A stretch of 64,000 nt of DNA, from the NCBI GenBank assembly GCA_015059305.1, contig SVAQ01000006.1, positions 1-64,000 on the forward strand, written 5' to 3'. The DNA is from Bacillota bacterium. Lineage in GTDB: Bacteria; Bacillota_I; Bacilli_A; RF39; UBA660. A program made the translations under genes and the position numbers. Positions 16,832 to 28,076 of this stretch are shown piece by piece (within the stretch, counting starts at the first letter, position 1; each line of letters opens with the position of its first letter). Below the pieces are notes generated by a model. It was not told the origin of the DNA, made no database searches, and worked only from the letters and a program-made list of their open reading frames with translations.

Positions 16832-18643
16832 ATGAGAGTAGGAATTACAATTATTTTGTGTAGTTTGTTATACACAGGATTAGTTTTTTTTGTATATTCA
16901 TCAAAAGAAAAATTAAATACATTTGAAAATAAAGTTTATAAAGCGTTAATTTCTCTGAATATTGTTGGGTTGTTACTAGAACTAGGATGTTGTTATTTTG
17001 TAGCCAATATGGACATTAGTCCAGTGCATGCAGGTCTTAATGTTTTAATTAATAAAACGTTTTTAGTCTTTTTCTTAGCATGGCTAATAGTTTTTTCTTT
17101 ATATACTTTTTGGGTTTCTTTTGGTCGAAATGACTTTGAAAAAAAACAAAAATTAATTAAGAAAATTATTATTCCGTTTTATCTTGTAGCAGTATGTTTA
17201 GCGTCGTTTTTACCACTTTACTATTTCAATGATGGTGTAAATGTATATTCTTATGGTCCTGCTGTATATGCAGTAATGGCTGTAGCGGGCTTAACTATTG
17301 TATTTGATCTTTACTGTTTATTTAAAAATATTAAAAACATCAAAAATAAAAAGTATTATCCACTTTTTGCCTTAGTGGTAGTAATGATGATTGTTTTAAT
17401 AGTTAGAGAAATTAATCCGGCAATATTAGTAATAAATTCTTCGCTTGCTTTTATTTCTGTAATTATGTTTTTTACACTTGAAAATCCTGATTTACATATG
17501 TTAGCAGAACTAAAAGAAAATCGTCATTTAATTGAAAAAAATTATGAATCAAATGCAAATTTTATTTTTAATGTATCTCAAGAAGTTAAAAATCCAATTG
17601 AAAATATTCAATCAATTTATAATTCCGTAAAAGATGACGATGATATAAATATTATAAAAGAAGGTTTACAAGCTATAAAGCGTAATTCTGATGATTTGAA
17701 TTTTATTGTATCAAACATTTTGGATGTATCATCACTTGATGCCCATAATATAAAAATAGTTTCTAATAAGTACAATATAATTAATTTGCTTCATGCTATT
17801 GAAGCTAGAGCAAAACAAGATATTAAAAATGATGTTGAGCTTAGGTTGGATATATCAGCTAATGTTCCTGAAATATTGTATGGTGATGAAGTTAAATTAA
17901 AACAAATATTAATGACAATTATTTCTAATGCAATTAATCATACTCAAAAAGGGTTCATAGAAATTAGTGTTGGAGCAATCGTTAAATACGATGCATGTCG
18001 TTTAATTATTACTATTGAAGATTCTGGTTGTGGCATGAGTTTAACACAGGTTAATGAACTTATGAATACTGAAGGCGCACTTACTGATGAGGAAGTAGAA
18101 ATTTTAAATAAAGTTGACTTAAACATAAAGATTGTTACTAAAATAGCAAGGATAATTGGTGGTTCGCTACTAATTAAAAGCGAAGAAGGTAAAGGAAGTA
18201 AATTTACAATTGTTTTAGAGCAAAAAATAAGTGAACCTCAAAATAATGTTATAACAACCTCAAAATATGATAAATCTATTTTAACTTCTAAAAGAGTATT
18301 ACTTGTTTCTGATAAAAAAGATGATATTGCTTATCTAAAACCAATGTTTGAAAAAAAAGACGTTGAAGTTATAACTACATTATATGGTAAAGATTGTGTA
18401 GATAAAATAGAAAATAAAGAACATTATGATTTAATTGTAATTGAAGATGAGATGCGGCTTTCTAGTGCAATTACAACATTCCAAGAATTACAAAAAATAA
18501 ATAATAAAATACCGGTAGTTGTAATGTTAGATAAGAATAAAGAAAAAATAAAAAAAGTTTATATTGAAGATGGTTTTAAGGATTGTCTTTTAAAAAGTAA
18601 AACAAAATCCGAGACAGATCGAATTATAAAAAAATATTTATAA
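16832..18643 (+). CDS. Hybrid histidine-kinase-like protein without phospho-acceptors
   Basis: 603 residues. About seven hydrophobic segments fill residues 1-215, then a dimerisation helix, an HATPase domain and a receiver-like domain. The HATPase looks able to bind ATP: ISNAINHT (N box), EDSGCGMS (G1) and EEGKGSKFTI (G2). The H-box reads NVSQEVKNP, so Gln250 replaces the phospho-acceptor His. The receiver (about 487-603) has SD instead of the acidic pair in LLVSDKK, Glu538 where the phospho-Asp is expected (DLIVIEDEM), and KS instead of KP at the end. No response regulator lies next to it. It is probably a pseudokinase signalling or scaffold protein. Confidence 0.85.
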   Translation: MRVGITIILCSLLYTGLVFFVYSSKEKLNTFENKVYKALISLNIVGLLLELGCCYFVANMDISPVHAGLNVLINKTFLVFFLAWLIVFSLYTFWVSFGRNDFEKKQKLIKKIIIPFYLVAVCLASFLPLYYFNDGVNVYSYGPAVYAVMAVAGLTIVFDLYCLFKNIKNIKNKKYYPLFALVVVMMIVLIVREINPAILVINSSLAFISVIMFFTLENPDLHMLAELKENRHLIEKNYESNANFIFNVSQEVKNPIENIQSIYNSVKDDDDINIIKEGLQAIKRNSDDLNFIVSNILDVSSLDAHNIKIVSNKYNIINLLHAIEARAKQDIKNDVELRLDISANVPEILYGDEVKLKQILMTIISNAINHTQKGFIEISVGAIVKYDACRLIITIEDSGCGMSLTQVNELMNTEGALTDEEVEILNKVDLNIKIVTKIARIIGGSLLIKSEEGKGSKFTIVLEQKISEPQNNVITTSKYDKSILTSKRVLLVSDKKDDIAYLKPMFEKKDVEVITTLYGKDCVDKIENKEHYDLIVIEDEMRLSSAITTFQELQKINNKIPVVVMLDKNKEKIKKVYIEDGFKDCLLKSKTKSETDRIIKKYL

Positions 18644-18645
18644 AA

Positions 18646-18670
18646 AGGTGCAATAAAATTTGCATTTTTT
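18646..18670 (+). terminator. Terminator after the kinase-like gene
   Basis: TGCAA (18649-18653) pairs with TTGCA (18660-18664), extended by flanking A-T and G-T pairs, followed by T6. Confidence 0.75.
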
Positions 18671-18699
18671 ATTTGGATTTACAAAAGATTTGAAAACTG

Positions 18700-18727
18700 T
18701 TAGCACTTGTGAATTGACAAGTGCTAA
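18700..18727. promoter_or_regulatory. CIRCE operator 1 (spacer of 10)
   Basis: TTAGCACTT (18700-18708) and AAGTGCTAA (18719-18727) form the HrcA operator. The spacer is 10 nt instead of the usual 9, and the promoter -35 lies within it. Confidence 0.9.
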
Positions 18728-18742
18728 TTTGCATAATATAAT
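18714..18742 (+). promoter_or_regulatory. Sigma-A promoter of the hrcA operon
   Basis: Perfect TTGACA (18714-18719), 17-bp spacer, perfect TATAAT (18737-18742), flanked on both sides by CIRCE elements. Confidence 0.95.
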
Positions 18743-18746
18743 ATTG

Positions 18747-18773
18747 TTAGCACTGAAACACAAAGAGTGCTAG
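18747..18773. promoter_or_regulatory. CIRCE operator 2
   Basis: TTAGCACTG and GAGTGCTAG separated by exactly 9 nt; two mismatches from the consensus TTAGCACTC-N9-GAGTGCTAA. It sits in the leader next to the hrcA ribosome site. Confidence 0.93.
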
Positions 18774-18784
18774 AAAGGATTGGT

Positions 18785-19795
18785 ATGGATAAACGTCAAG
18801 AAGACTTGCTTAAAGCTATTGTTGAAAACTATGTTAAAACAGTTAAGCCTGTAGGTAGCAAATCTCTATGTCAAAAATTTCATTGTTCTAGCGCAACTAT
18901 TAGAAATGAAATGGCCGTTTTAGAAAGTCTTGGGTATATTGAAAAAAATCATATTTCATCAGGTAGAATACCAAGTGAACTTGGTTATAAATATTATGTA
19001 GAATATTTGATGGAACCAGAAAAATTAACTGGCAGTGATATGTTAAAATTACAAACGATCGTTAAAAATCAAGATTTAGTATTATCTGACGCTATCAATA
19101 AATGTATGGAAATAATTAGTGATTTAACAAATTATGCTTCCGTCGTATTAGGTAATAATAGTGCTGGTAATCTCTTAAAACAGGTAAGTATTATTCCGAT
19201 TGAAAACAATAAAGTTGTAGCTTTGGTTTGTACAAATAAAGGTATTGTCGAAAATAAACAATTTAGTTTGCCAGAAAGTACAAATATAAATGAATTAATC
19301 AAAACAAGTGAAATTATCAATAAAATGCTTATTGGAACACCAATAAATGAAGTGGCTTCAAGATTAGAATTTGAAATTAAACCGGTAATATCAAAACAAA
19401 TTCATGATTATGAAGCGATTTATAATATTTTCTATAATGCATTTAACGATTTTGCTGCTGATAGACAAAGTGATATTCGCGTAGTTGGCAAAGCAAAAAT
19501 ATTAGAACAACCAGAATATAATGATGCGCCGACGATAAAAAAATTAGCATATAAGTTGGAAGATAAAAACTTTATTAAGCATGTTGTTGAAGATAAAGAT
19601 AATGAAGAAATAAAAATCTATATTGGCGAAGATTCTGAGGTTGATGAAAATACTACCGTAATTAAAAGAAAGTATAATATCAATGGAGAATCTGGAACAA
19701 TAGCCATAATCGGTCCGAAAAGAATGGAATATGCAAGAGTCATGGGACTTTTAGATTACGTTCTTGATGAAATAAAAAAGAAGGATGAAAAATAA
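18785..19795 (+). CDS. hrcA: Heat-inducible transcription repressor HrcA
   Basis: Binds CIRCE elements and represses chaperone operons. 336 residues. The winged helix shows DKRQEDLLKAIVENYVKTVKPVGSK and CSSATIRNEMAVLE, and the core has SSGRIPSELGYKYYVEYL. ATG 18785 has AAAGGATTGG upstream; the in-frame GTG 18767 lies inside CIRCE 2 and is unlikely. First gene of hrcA-grpE-dnaK-pepF-dnaJ; its TAA overlaps the ATG of grpE. Confidence 0.97.
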   Translation: MDKRQEDLLKAIVENYVKTVKPVGSKSLCQKFHCSSATIRNEMAVLESLGYIEKNHISSGRIPSELGYKYYVEYLMEPEKLTGSDMLKLQTIVKNQDLVLSDAINKCMEIISDLTNYASVVLGNNSAGNLLKQVSIIPIENNKVVALVCTNKGIVENKQFSLPESTNINELIKTSEIINKMLIGTPINEVASRLEFEIKPVISKQIHDYEAIYNIFYNAFNDFAADRQSDIRVVGKAKILEQPEYNDAPTIKKLAYKLEDKNFIKHVVEDKDNEEIKIYIGEDSEVDENTTVIKRKYNINGESGTIAIIGPKRMEYARVMGLLDYVLDEIKKKDEK

Positions 19796-20313
19796 TGAAC
19801 GAAGAAGTTAAAACTGAAGAAAAAGTTAAGAAAGTAGTTAAAAAAGCTAAAAAAGCAAACGCAGAAATTGAAAAATTAACTGCTGAAAAAGCTGAGTTAG
19901 CTGATAAAGTTTTAAGACTTACTGCAGAAATGCAAAATATGAGCCGTCGATATGAACAAGAAAAAGCAAATATTTATAAATACGATGGTGAGAAATTAAT
20001 TAAAGAATTACTTCCAATCGTTGATAATTTTGAAAGAGCTATTAAGTTAGATGATAATAATTTAACAGATGAACTTTCTAAATTTTTATCAGGATTTAAA
20101 ATGATTTACACTTCAATGGTTGGTACATTGAAAGCTATGGGAGTAACTGAGATAGAGGCTTTAGGAAAAGAGTTTGATCCTGTTACTATGGAAGCAATTA
20201 TGACAACTAATATTATGGAAGAAGAACAAAATGTAGTTGTGGAAGTAATGCAAAAAGGTTATATGTATAATGATAAGGTTATACGTGTAGCTATGGTAAA
20301 GGTTAATGAATAA
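19795..20313 (+). CDS. grpE: Nucleotide exchange factor GrpE
   Basis: Releases ADP from DnaK. 172 residues. A charged Lys/Glu-rich N-terminal coiled coil (about 1-65) is followed by the conserved LLPIVDNFERAI and a C-terminal beta domain ending VIRVAMVKV. ATG 19795 overlaps the hrcA stop (TAATG), with AAGGATG upstream. Confidence 0.97.
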   Translation: MNEEVKTEEKVKKVVKKAKKANAEIEKLTAEKAELADKVLRLTAEMQNMSRRYEQEKANIYKYDGEKLIKELLPIVDNFERAIKLDDNNLTDELSKFLSGFKMIYTSMVGTLKAMGVTEIEALGKEFDPVTMEAIMTTNIMEEEQNVVVEVMQKGYMYNDKVIRVAMVKVNE

Positions 20314-20330
20314 AAAATATATAAAATTGA

Positions 20331-22169
<1,839 letters not shown>

Positions 22170-22196
22170 TAGAATTTTAAAATAATAGAATGATGG

Positions 22197-22222
22197 TTAG
22201 GTTCTAGGAAACTAGAACCTAA
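22197..22222 (+). promoter_or_regulatory. GNRA-capped hairpin between dnaK and pepF
   Basis: An 11-bp perfect stem TTAGGTTCTAG/CTAGAACCTAA (22197-22207/22212-22222) with a GAAA tetraloop. No T tract follows, so it is not a normal intrinsic terminator. It may be an mRNA stabiliser or processing site that lowers expression of pepF-dnaJ relative to dnaK. Confidence 0.6.
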
Positions 22223-22244
22223 TTAAATATGAAAGGAACTCTAA

Positions 22245-24008
22245 ATGCAAGCAAAAATAGATTTAAGTGAACTTTTTAAAAGTGATAATGAATTTCTTAA
22301 AAGTCTAAATAAAATTAGCAAAGAAATTAAAAAGTATGCAAAGTTTCAAGGCCACTTATTTGATAGTCCTGAAATGTTATATGAATTTTTAGTGTTTGAT
22401 ACTAGTTTTTCTAAGGAACTAGAGCGTATATATATTTATGCTCATATAAATAATGATTTGGATTTAAGTAATAATACCTATCAAGATTATTTAGGTAGAG
22501 TGATGAATATTATGAATGAGGTAAGTGAAGTTTCATCATTTGTTGTTCCAGAAATATTAGAACATGATTATTCTGAATTTAAAGAAATGATTAAAAAGTA
22601 TCCATTATTAAAAGAATATAATATAAATATTAAAAATATATTTAGAAATAAAAAGTTTATTAAATCTAAAGAAGAAGAGAAGTTAATTTCCATTTTGACT
22701 TCATCTTATAATAAACCCGAAGATATTAGTGAAATGTTAATTAACACTGATCTTGATTATGGAATAATAAAAGATGAGAACGGCAAAGATATTCATTTAA
22801 CTAATTCTAATTATTCAACATATCTTGAAAGCTCTAATCGAGATGTTAGAAAAAGCGCCTTTAAGGCGATGTATAACGAAATAAAAGCTCATGAAAATAC
22901 TTTTGGATCTATTTTAGCAACCGAAGTATTAAATAATAATAAATTAGCTAAAATAAGAAACTTTAAAAGTGCAAGAGAATATAGCTTATACCAAAATGAT
23001 GTTAAAAATAATATATATGATGAACTAATCGAAGGCGTACATCGTAGTTTACCAATTTTTAATAAATATTATGAATTTAAACAACAAATATTAGGATTAG
23101 AAGATTTTCATTTATATGATACATATGCCAATATTGTTAAAGAGTTTGATAAAAAATATTCTTTTGAAGAAGCCAAAGATATAATTTTAAATGCTACGAG
23201 TATTCTTGGAAAAAATTATTTTGAAGATTTAAAAAGAGCATTTGATGAAAACTGGATTGATTCTACAATTTTAAAAACTAAAAGATCCGGTGCTTATTGT
23301 ACCTGTGCTTATGTAACTCATCCATACGTTGTAATGAGTTATGAAGAAAAGTTAAATGATATCTCAACTTTAGCTCATGAATTAGGCCATGCAATGCATT
23401 ATTATTATGCGCAAAAAAATAATTCGTATCAAGATTATGGATATTCAATTTTCGTGGCTGAAGTTGCAAGTCAAGTAAATGAAATTATATTAACGGATTA
23501 TCTTCTTAAAAATACAACTGATAAAGAGGAAAAAAAATATCTATTAGATTTAATTTTACAACGTTTTAAATCGACTATTATACGTCAAACTATGTTTGCA
23601 GAATTTGAAGATAAGTTACATAATCTTGAAAAAGAAGGAAATACACTTACTAAAGATTTGATTACAAGTGAATATTATGAGCTAAATAAATCATATTTTG
23701 GCAAAAATGTTACTATAGATGAAGATATTAAATATGAATGTTTTAGAATTCCTCATTTCTATTACAATTTTTATGTTTATCAATATGCTACAGGGTATGC
23801 TGCAGCATTAAAAATTGCTTCAGACATTATAAATGGAAAAGAAAATTGCTTAGAAAACTACTTGAAATTCTTAAGATTAGGATCTACTAAAGATCCGGTA
23901 AGTTCATTAAAAGTAGCGGGTATTGATATGACTGATAGCAAAATATATGAAGACGTTTTCAAAGTTTTTGAAGAAAGACTTAATGAATTAAGGAGTTTAT
24001 ATGAGTAA
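22245..24008 (+). CDS. pepF: Oligoendopeptidase F family metallopeptidase (M3)
   Basis: Cytoplasmic zinc endopeptidase acting on short peptides. 587 residues. The zinc motif [15 protein letters not shown] (HExxH) lies near residue 380 with the downstream Glu ligand in the following helix; the C-terminal [16 protein letters not shown] is typical of PepF. SD AAAGGAAC precedes ATG 22245. It is inserted between dnaK and dnaJ and overlaps dnaJ by 8 nt, so it is likely co-transcribed with the heat-shock operon. Confidence 0.95.
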   Translation: MQAKIDLSELFKSDNEFLKSLNKISKEIKKYAKFQGHLFDSPEMLYEFLVFDTSFSKELERIYIYAHINNDLDLSNNTYQDYLGRVMNIMNEVSEVSSFVVPEILEHDYSEFKEMIKKYPLLKEYNINIKNIFRNKKFIKSKEEEKLISILTSSYNKPEDISEMLINTDLDYGIIKDENGKDIHLTNSNYSTYLESSNRDVRKSAFKAMYNEIKAHENTFGSILATEVLNNNKLAKIRNFKSAREYSLYQNDVKNNIYDELIEGVHRSLPIFNKYYEFKQQILGLEDFHLYDTYANIVKEFDKKYSFEEAKDIILNATSILGKNYFEDLKRAFDENWIDSTILKTKRSGAYCTCAYVTHPYVVMSYEEKLNDISTLAHELGHAMHYYYAQKNNSYQDYGYSIFVAEVASQVNEIILTDYLLKNTTDKEEKKYLLDLILQRFKSTIIRQTMFAEFEDKLHNLEKEGNTLTKDLITSEYYELNKSYFGKNVTIDEDIKYECFRIPHFYYNFYVYQYATGYAAALKIASDIINGKENCLENYLKFLRLGSTKDPVSSLKVAGIDMTDSKIYEDVFKVFEERLNELRSLYE

Positions 24009-25143
24009 AAAAGATTATTATGAAACTTTAGGAGTGTCTAAAGATGCTTCTGATGAGGAAATAAAAAGATCATTTAGAAAATTAGCTAAACAATATCATC
24101 CGGATATTAATAAGGAACCTGGTGCTGAAGCTAAATTTAAAGAAATCGGTGAAGCTTATGCTGTTTTATCTGATCCCCAAAAGAGAAAGACATATGATCA
24201 ATTTGGTTCTGCAGCCTTTGAAAATGGTGGTATGGGAAACGGTGGTTTCGGACCAGGTGGATTTGATTTTGGAGATATTGACTTAGATTCAATTTTAAGA
24301 GATGTTTTTGGTGGGGGTTTTTCTTCATTTACAGGTTTTGGTGGAAATGCAGGAAGATCTCGCGGCGGTGCAAGACGTGGTGCTGATGTAAGATGTGTAG
24401 TTGATCTAACTTTTGAAGAAGCTTGTTTTGGTTGTGAAAAAGAAGTAGAATTAAATCTTAAAACGACTTGTGATGAATGTAATGGTAAAGGTGGATTTAA
24501 GGAAAAAACCTGTTCAACATGTAGTGGTCAAGGAGTAGTTCTTGAAAGAGTGCAATCTTTATTTGGTGTAATGCAAACCCAAAAAACTTGTCCGGATTGT
24601 ATGGGACGAGGAGTTACATATGCTGATATATGTAATGAATGTAATGGAAGTGGCGTTATTAATAAGCGCAAAACCATTAAAGTTAAAATTCCTGAAGGTG
24701 TAGATAATGGTTATCAATTAAGATTAGCTCGTAAAGGAAATGCAGGGGTAAATGGCGCTGAAAATGGTGATTTATATGTTGAATTTAATATTAAAAATCA
24801 TCCACTTTTTGAAAGACAAGATAATGATATTTATTTAGAATTACCGATTAATATAGCTGAAGCAACATTAGGGTGTGAAAAAGAAATTCCGACTCTTTTT
24901 GGCGATGTTATATTAGAAATAAAACCAGGAACTCAAAATTATACGAAACTTAAATTAAGAGGAAAAGGTATTAAAAGTCCAAATTCTCTAGTTAGAGGTA
25001 ATATGTATGTTGTTGTTAATGTTATTGTTCCATCGAAGTTATCTCGAAAACAAAAGAAATTATTTGAGGAATTATTAGAATCAGATTTAGATAATGATGA
25101 CGCATTCAAAGATTTTAAGAAAGCTCAAAAAATGAATAAATAA
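24001..25143 (+). CDS. dnaJ: Chaperone DnaJ
   Basis: Type I Hsp40 that delivers clients to DnaK. 380 residues. J domain with QYHPDIN (HPD), a Gly/Phe-rich region at about 70-125, four zinc-finger repeats ([32 protein letters not shown]) and two C-terminal substrate domains. ATG 24001 overlaps the end of pepF by 8 nt. Confidence 0.98.
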   Translation: MSKKDYYETLGVSKDASDEEIKRSFRKLAKQYHPDINKEPGAEAKFKEIGEAYAVLSDPQKRKTYDQFGSAAFENGGMGNGGFGPGGFDFGDIDLDSILRDVFGGGFSSFTGFGGNAGRSRGGARRGADVRCVVDLTFEEACFGCEKEVELNLKTTCDECNGKGGFKEKTCSTCSGQGVVLERVQSLFGVMQTQKTCPDCMGRGVTYADICNECNGSGVINKRKTIKVKIPEGVDNGYQLRLARKGNAGVNGAENGDLYVEFNIKNHPLFERQDNDIYLELPINIAEATLGCEKEIPTLFGDVILEIKPGTQNYTKLKLRGKGIKSPNSLVRGNMYVVVNVIVPSKLSRKQKKLFEELLESDLDNDDAFKDFKKAQKMNK

Positions 25144-25154
25144 TAAAGTATTTT

Positions 25155-25183
25155 AACTCTAATAAAAAAATTAGAGTTTTTTT
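25155..25183 (+). terminator. Terminator of the hrcA-dnaJ operon
   Basis: AACTCTAA (25155-25162) pairs with TTAGAGTT (25171-25178), then seven T. Confidence 0.9.
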
Positions 25184-25189
25184 GTGACT

Positions 25190-25226
25190 AAAAAAGGAAA
25201 TTTGGTAAGTAGTAGGTAATATATAG
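25190..25226 (+). promoter_or_regulatory. Shared promoter-like block A (comEA)
   Basis: AAAAAAGGAAATT and TAGGTAATATATAG are identical, at identical spacing, to the block before the DUF1016 gene (52171) and close to that before dnaG (39552). A sigma-A -35 is absent at the expected place; AAGGAAA takes it. It lies 41 nt before comEA. Confidence 0.7.
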
Positions 25227-25267
25227 AGTGAAGGAAGAAATTATGAAGTAAAATTAAAAGGAGAAAA

Positions 25268-25981
25268 ATGAATTGGTTAAAAAAATATTTAAGTGAAATT
25301 TTACTAGGAATAGTTATTATTTTAATTGGTGGATTATATGCAATTGAATTTTATTTTTATTTTTATCAAAGTAATCAAGAAGAGATTTTATTTGAAGAAG
25401 AAATAAAAAATGAGGAAGTAAGTGTTGCTCCGGTGAAGAAAATGTTTGTGGATATAAAAGGAGCAGTAAAAACTCCAGGTGTATATGAAATTACAGATGA
25501 AACAATCATTAATGATGTTATTATTTTGGCTGGAGGATTTAATAGTAATGCCTATACGCATAATATTAATTTAAGTAAAAAACTTGCAAATGAGACAGTT
25601 ATTTATGTATATACAAAATATGAATATTCACTTTTAAATACGCCTAAAGAAAAAGAGGAGTGTATCTGTCCTGAAGTTGATATAAGTTCATGTATAAATT
25701 CAGGAAGTAGTATAATAGAAACCGAAGATAATAATAAAGATGTTAGTAATGAAAATGATGCTTCATTAGAAAATGATGAAATAGCAAAAGTGCTTATAAA
25801 CATAAATAGTGCTACTAAGGAGCAGCTGCTTACTTTAAATGGTATAGGTGATGCTAAAGCCCAAAGTATTATTGAATATCGTACCACAAATGGCAACTTT
25901 CAAACGATCGAAGATATAAAAAAAGTATCAGGAATTTCTGATAGTATATATGAAAAGATTAAAGACGATATTACAGTCTAA
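25268..25981 (+). CDS. comEA: Competence DNA receptor ComEA
   Basis: Membrane-anchored dsDNA-binding protein for DNA uptake. 237 residues. One N-terminal membrane helix (about 9-31), an SLBB domain at about 60-118 (VDIKGAVKTPGVYEI), an acidic linker, and a C-terminal double helix-hairpin-helix (ININSATKEQLLTLNGIG and IEDIKKVSGI). SD AAAAGGAG precedes ATG 25268. It overlaps comEC by 32 nt; comEB is absent. Confidence 0.95.
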   Translation: MNWLKKYLSEILLGIVIILIGGLYAIEFYFYFYQSNQEEILFEEEIKNEEVSVAPVKKMFVDIKGAVKTPGVYEITDETIINDVIILAGGFNSNAYTHNINLSKKLANETVIYVYTKYEYSLLNTPKEKEECICPEVDISSCINSGSSIIETEDNNKDVSNENDASLENDEIAKVLININSATKEQLLTLNGIGDAKAQSIIEYRTTNGNFQTIEDIKKVSGISDSIYEKIKDDITV

Positions 25982-28001
25982 AAGACTTTACTTAATATTG
26001 TTAGTTCTTTTAGTTTTTTATGTTTTTTGTTTCACTAAGATTTTAAAATATAAATCTATTTACTCTGATGGATTTAATGAAGTGCAGGGAAAAATTATTA
26101 AATATTCTTTAACTGATGATAAAATTACTTTTATAATTAAAGCCAAAGAAAAAATAAGCGCCACTTATTATTTTGAAAATATTAAAAAATTAAATAATAT
26201 AAAAATTGGAAGTGAAGTTTTAGTTAAAGGTGAAATGCATGAGCCATCTTCTAATACAATACCAAATACTTTTAACTATCAAAAATATTTATATAATAAT
26301 AAAATATATAAAACAATCAAAGTGGATAGTATAGTAGCTCTAAAAAAGGAGCTTTCTTTATTTTCTAAAATTAAAAATTTTATTTATAAGAAAGTGGAAA
26401 ATAATGAATACTTAAAATTATTCATAGTTGGAGATAAAACATCCCTTGATAATAATATTTATGATAGTTTTAAAGATTGTGGTGTTGCACATTTATTAGC
26501 TGTTTCAGGAATGCATGTTTCAGTTTTAGTGGCCATTTTAAATTTTCTTTTAAAATATATTTCTGATAACAAAAGAAAAGTAATTATTTCTATTTTTTTA
26601 TTTTTTTATGCTTATGTTGTTAACTTTTCACCCTCGATTTTAAGGGTAGTTTTTTTCTTTGTCTTTAGCTTTATTAATAAAAGATTAGAGTTAAAATTAA
26701 ATGATATTCAGATCTTATTTTGGGTAGCATTTATCTTGCTAATTATTAATCCTTTTTTTATCTATCATTTAGGATTTATTTATTCCTTTGTGACAGTATT
26801 TAGTTTATTTTTGACTAGAAAATACTTAAAAGGTAAGTATTTGAGCGATATTTTAGTTATTAGCTTTTGGGCTTTATTATTTACATTACCTATAACTGCA
26901 GGTATGAATTATGAAATAAATTTAATAACCTTTATTAGTAATTTAATTTTAATCCCGTTGGTAACTTTTATATTGTATCCTTTGTCCTTAATATGTTTTA
27001 TCTTTCCGGCGTTACAGTTTTTACTTTCAAGTTTAACTAACTTGATGGAAATTATAGTTTCATTTATTAGTAATGTTAGTTTTTTAACAATAAACATCCC
27101 TAAGCTTTCGTGGTTCGCGATTATAATATATTATGTTTTACTGCTATTAATTGTATATTATAATTCAAAAATATATATGGGTCTAACAGTTTTTTTTGTG
27201 CTGATTATTAAAATGTTTCCTTTTCTAAATTCGGGTTATCAATTATATTTTTTGGATGTAGGTCAAGGCGATTCAACTGTATTAATAAGTCCATATCAAA
27301 AAGAGGGGATAATGATTGATACAGGTGGTATTGACAATTATGGAAAAAAAACAAGTTACTATATTTCTGATAATATAATTTTATTTTTAAAAAGCATTGG
27401 TATAACAAAATTAAAATTTTTGATTGTTACGCATGGCGATTTAGATCATATAGGAAATACTGAGTATTTAGTAGAAAACTTTAAAGTTGAGAAAGTAATT
27501 TTTAATTGTGGTGAATTTAATGAGTTAGAACAAAAACTAATTGAAGTTTTAGATAAAAAGAAAATACCATATTATTCATGTATTAAAGAATTAAATATAG
27601 ATGATAATAAATTATATTTTCTTAATAATAAAGATTATGGTAATGAGAATGATAATTCGTCAGTTATTTATACAGAACATAATAATCATAGATTTTTATT
27701 TATGGGAGATGTTGGTATTGAAGTAGAAGAAGATTTAATAAAAAAGTATAATCTTCAAGATATAGATGTATTAAAAGTAGGTCATCATGGAAGTAGGACA
27801 AGCTCTAGCAAAAGTTTTATAGATATAATTGAGCCTAAATATTCAATTATTAGTGTTGGTAAAAATAACAGATATGGACATCCGAATGATATAGTTCTAG
27901 ACAATTTAGAAGATTCTAAAATTTATAGAACAGATCAAGATGGAAGCATTATGTTTAAAACTAAAAATAATAAATTAGAAATAAAGACTTGTGTGCCATA
28001 G
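25950..28001 (+). CDS. comEC: DNA uptake channel ComEC/Rec2
   Basis: Imports single-stranded DNA across the membrane. 683 residues. N-terminal membrane helix and OB-like (DUF4131) part, a Competence domain with many helices (about 150-410), and a C-terminal metallo-beta-lactamase domain from about residue 430: YFLDVGQGDST, THGDLDHIGN (HxDxDH), GHHGSRTSSS. Complete. It begins inside comEA. In B. subtilis holA follows directly after comEC and yqzM; here about 2.4 kb of accessory DNA, including two decayed copies of this 3' end, separates them. Confidence 0.95.
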   Translation: MKRLKTILQSKRLYLILLVLLVFYVFCFTKILKYKSIYSDGFNEVQGKIIKYSLTDDKITFIIKAKEKISATYYFENIKKLNNIKIGSEVLVKGEMHEPSSNTIPNTFNYQKYLYNNKIYKTIKVDSIVALKKELSLFSKIKNFIYKKVENNEYLKLFIVGDKTSLDNNIYDSFKDCGVAHLLAVSGMHVSVLVAILNFLLKYISDNKRKVIISIFLFFYAYVVNFSPSILRVVFFFVFSFINKRLELKLNDIQILFWVAFILLIINPFFIYHLGFIYSFVTVFSLFLTRKYLKGKYLSDILVISFWALLFTLPITAGMNYEINLITFISNLILIPLVTFILYPLSLICFIFPALQFLLSSLTNLMEIIVSFISNVSFLTINIPKLSWFAIIIYYVLLLLIVYYNSKIYMGLTVFFVLIIKMFPFLNSGYQLYFLDVGQGDSTVLISPYQKEGIMIDTGGIDNYGKKTSYYISDNIILFLKSIGITKLKFLIVTHGDLDHIGNTEYLVENFKVEKVIFNCGEFNELEQKLIEVLDKKKIPYYSCIKELNIDDNKLYFLNNKDYGNENDNSSVIYTEHNNHRFLFMGDVGIEVEEDLIKKYNLQDIDVLKVGHHGSRTSSSKSFIDIIEPKYSIISVGKNNRYGHPNDIVLDNLEDSKIYRTDQDGSIMFKTKNNKLEIKTCVP

Positions 28002-28040
28002 GAGTGGTAATAGTAATTATTTAAATTCAAATTCAAAAAT

Positions 28041-28061
28041 ATATGATATAATATATCATAT
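28041..28061. promoter_or_regulatory. Perfect palindrome over an extended -10
   Basis: ATATGATAT and ATATCATAT flank AAT; the TGATATAAT extended -10 (28044-28052) is inside the left arm and centre. The geometry suits an operator for a repressor, or it could be a low-complexity coincidence. Confidence 0.45.
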
Positions 28062-28076
28062 AAGGATGTGTTTAAA

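Noticed and set aside
25241..25249. Two-codon minimal ORF (ATG AAG TAA) with an SD-like AAGGAAG before comEA
   Set aside because: Could act as a start-stop regulator, but one example without conservation data in AT-rich DNA is not enough to call.
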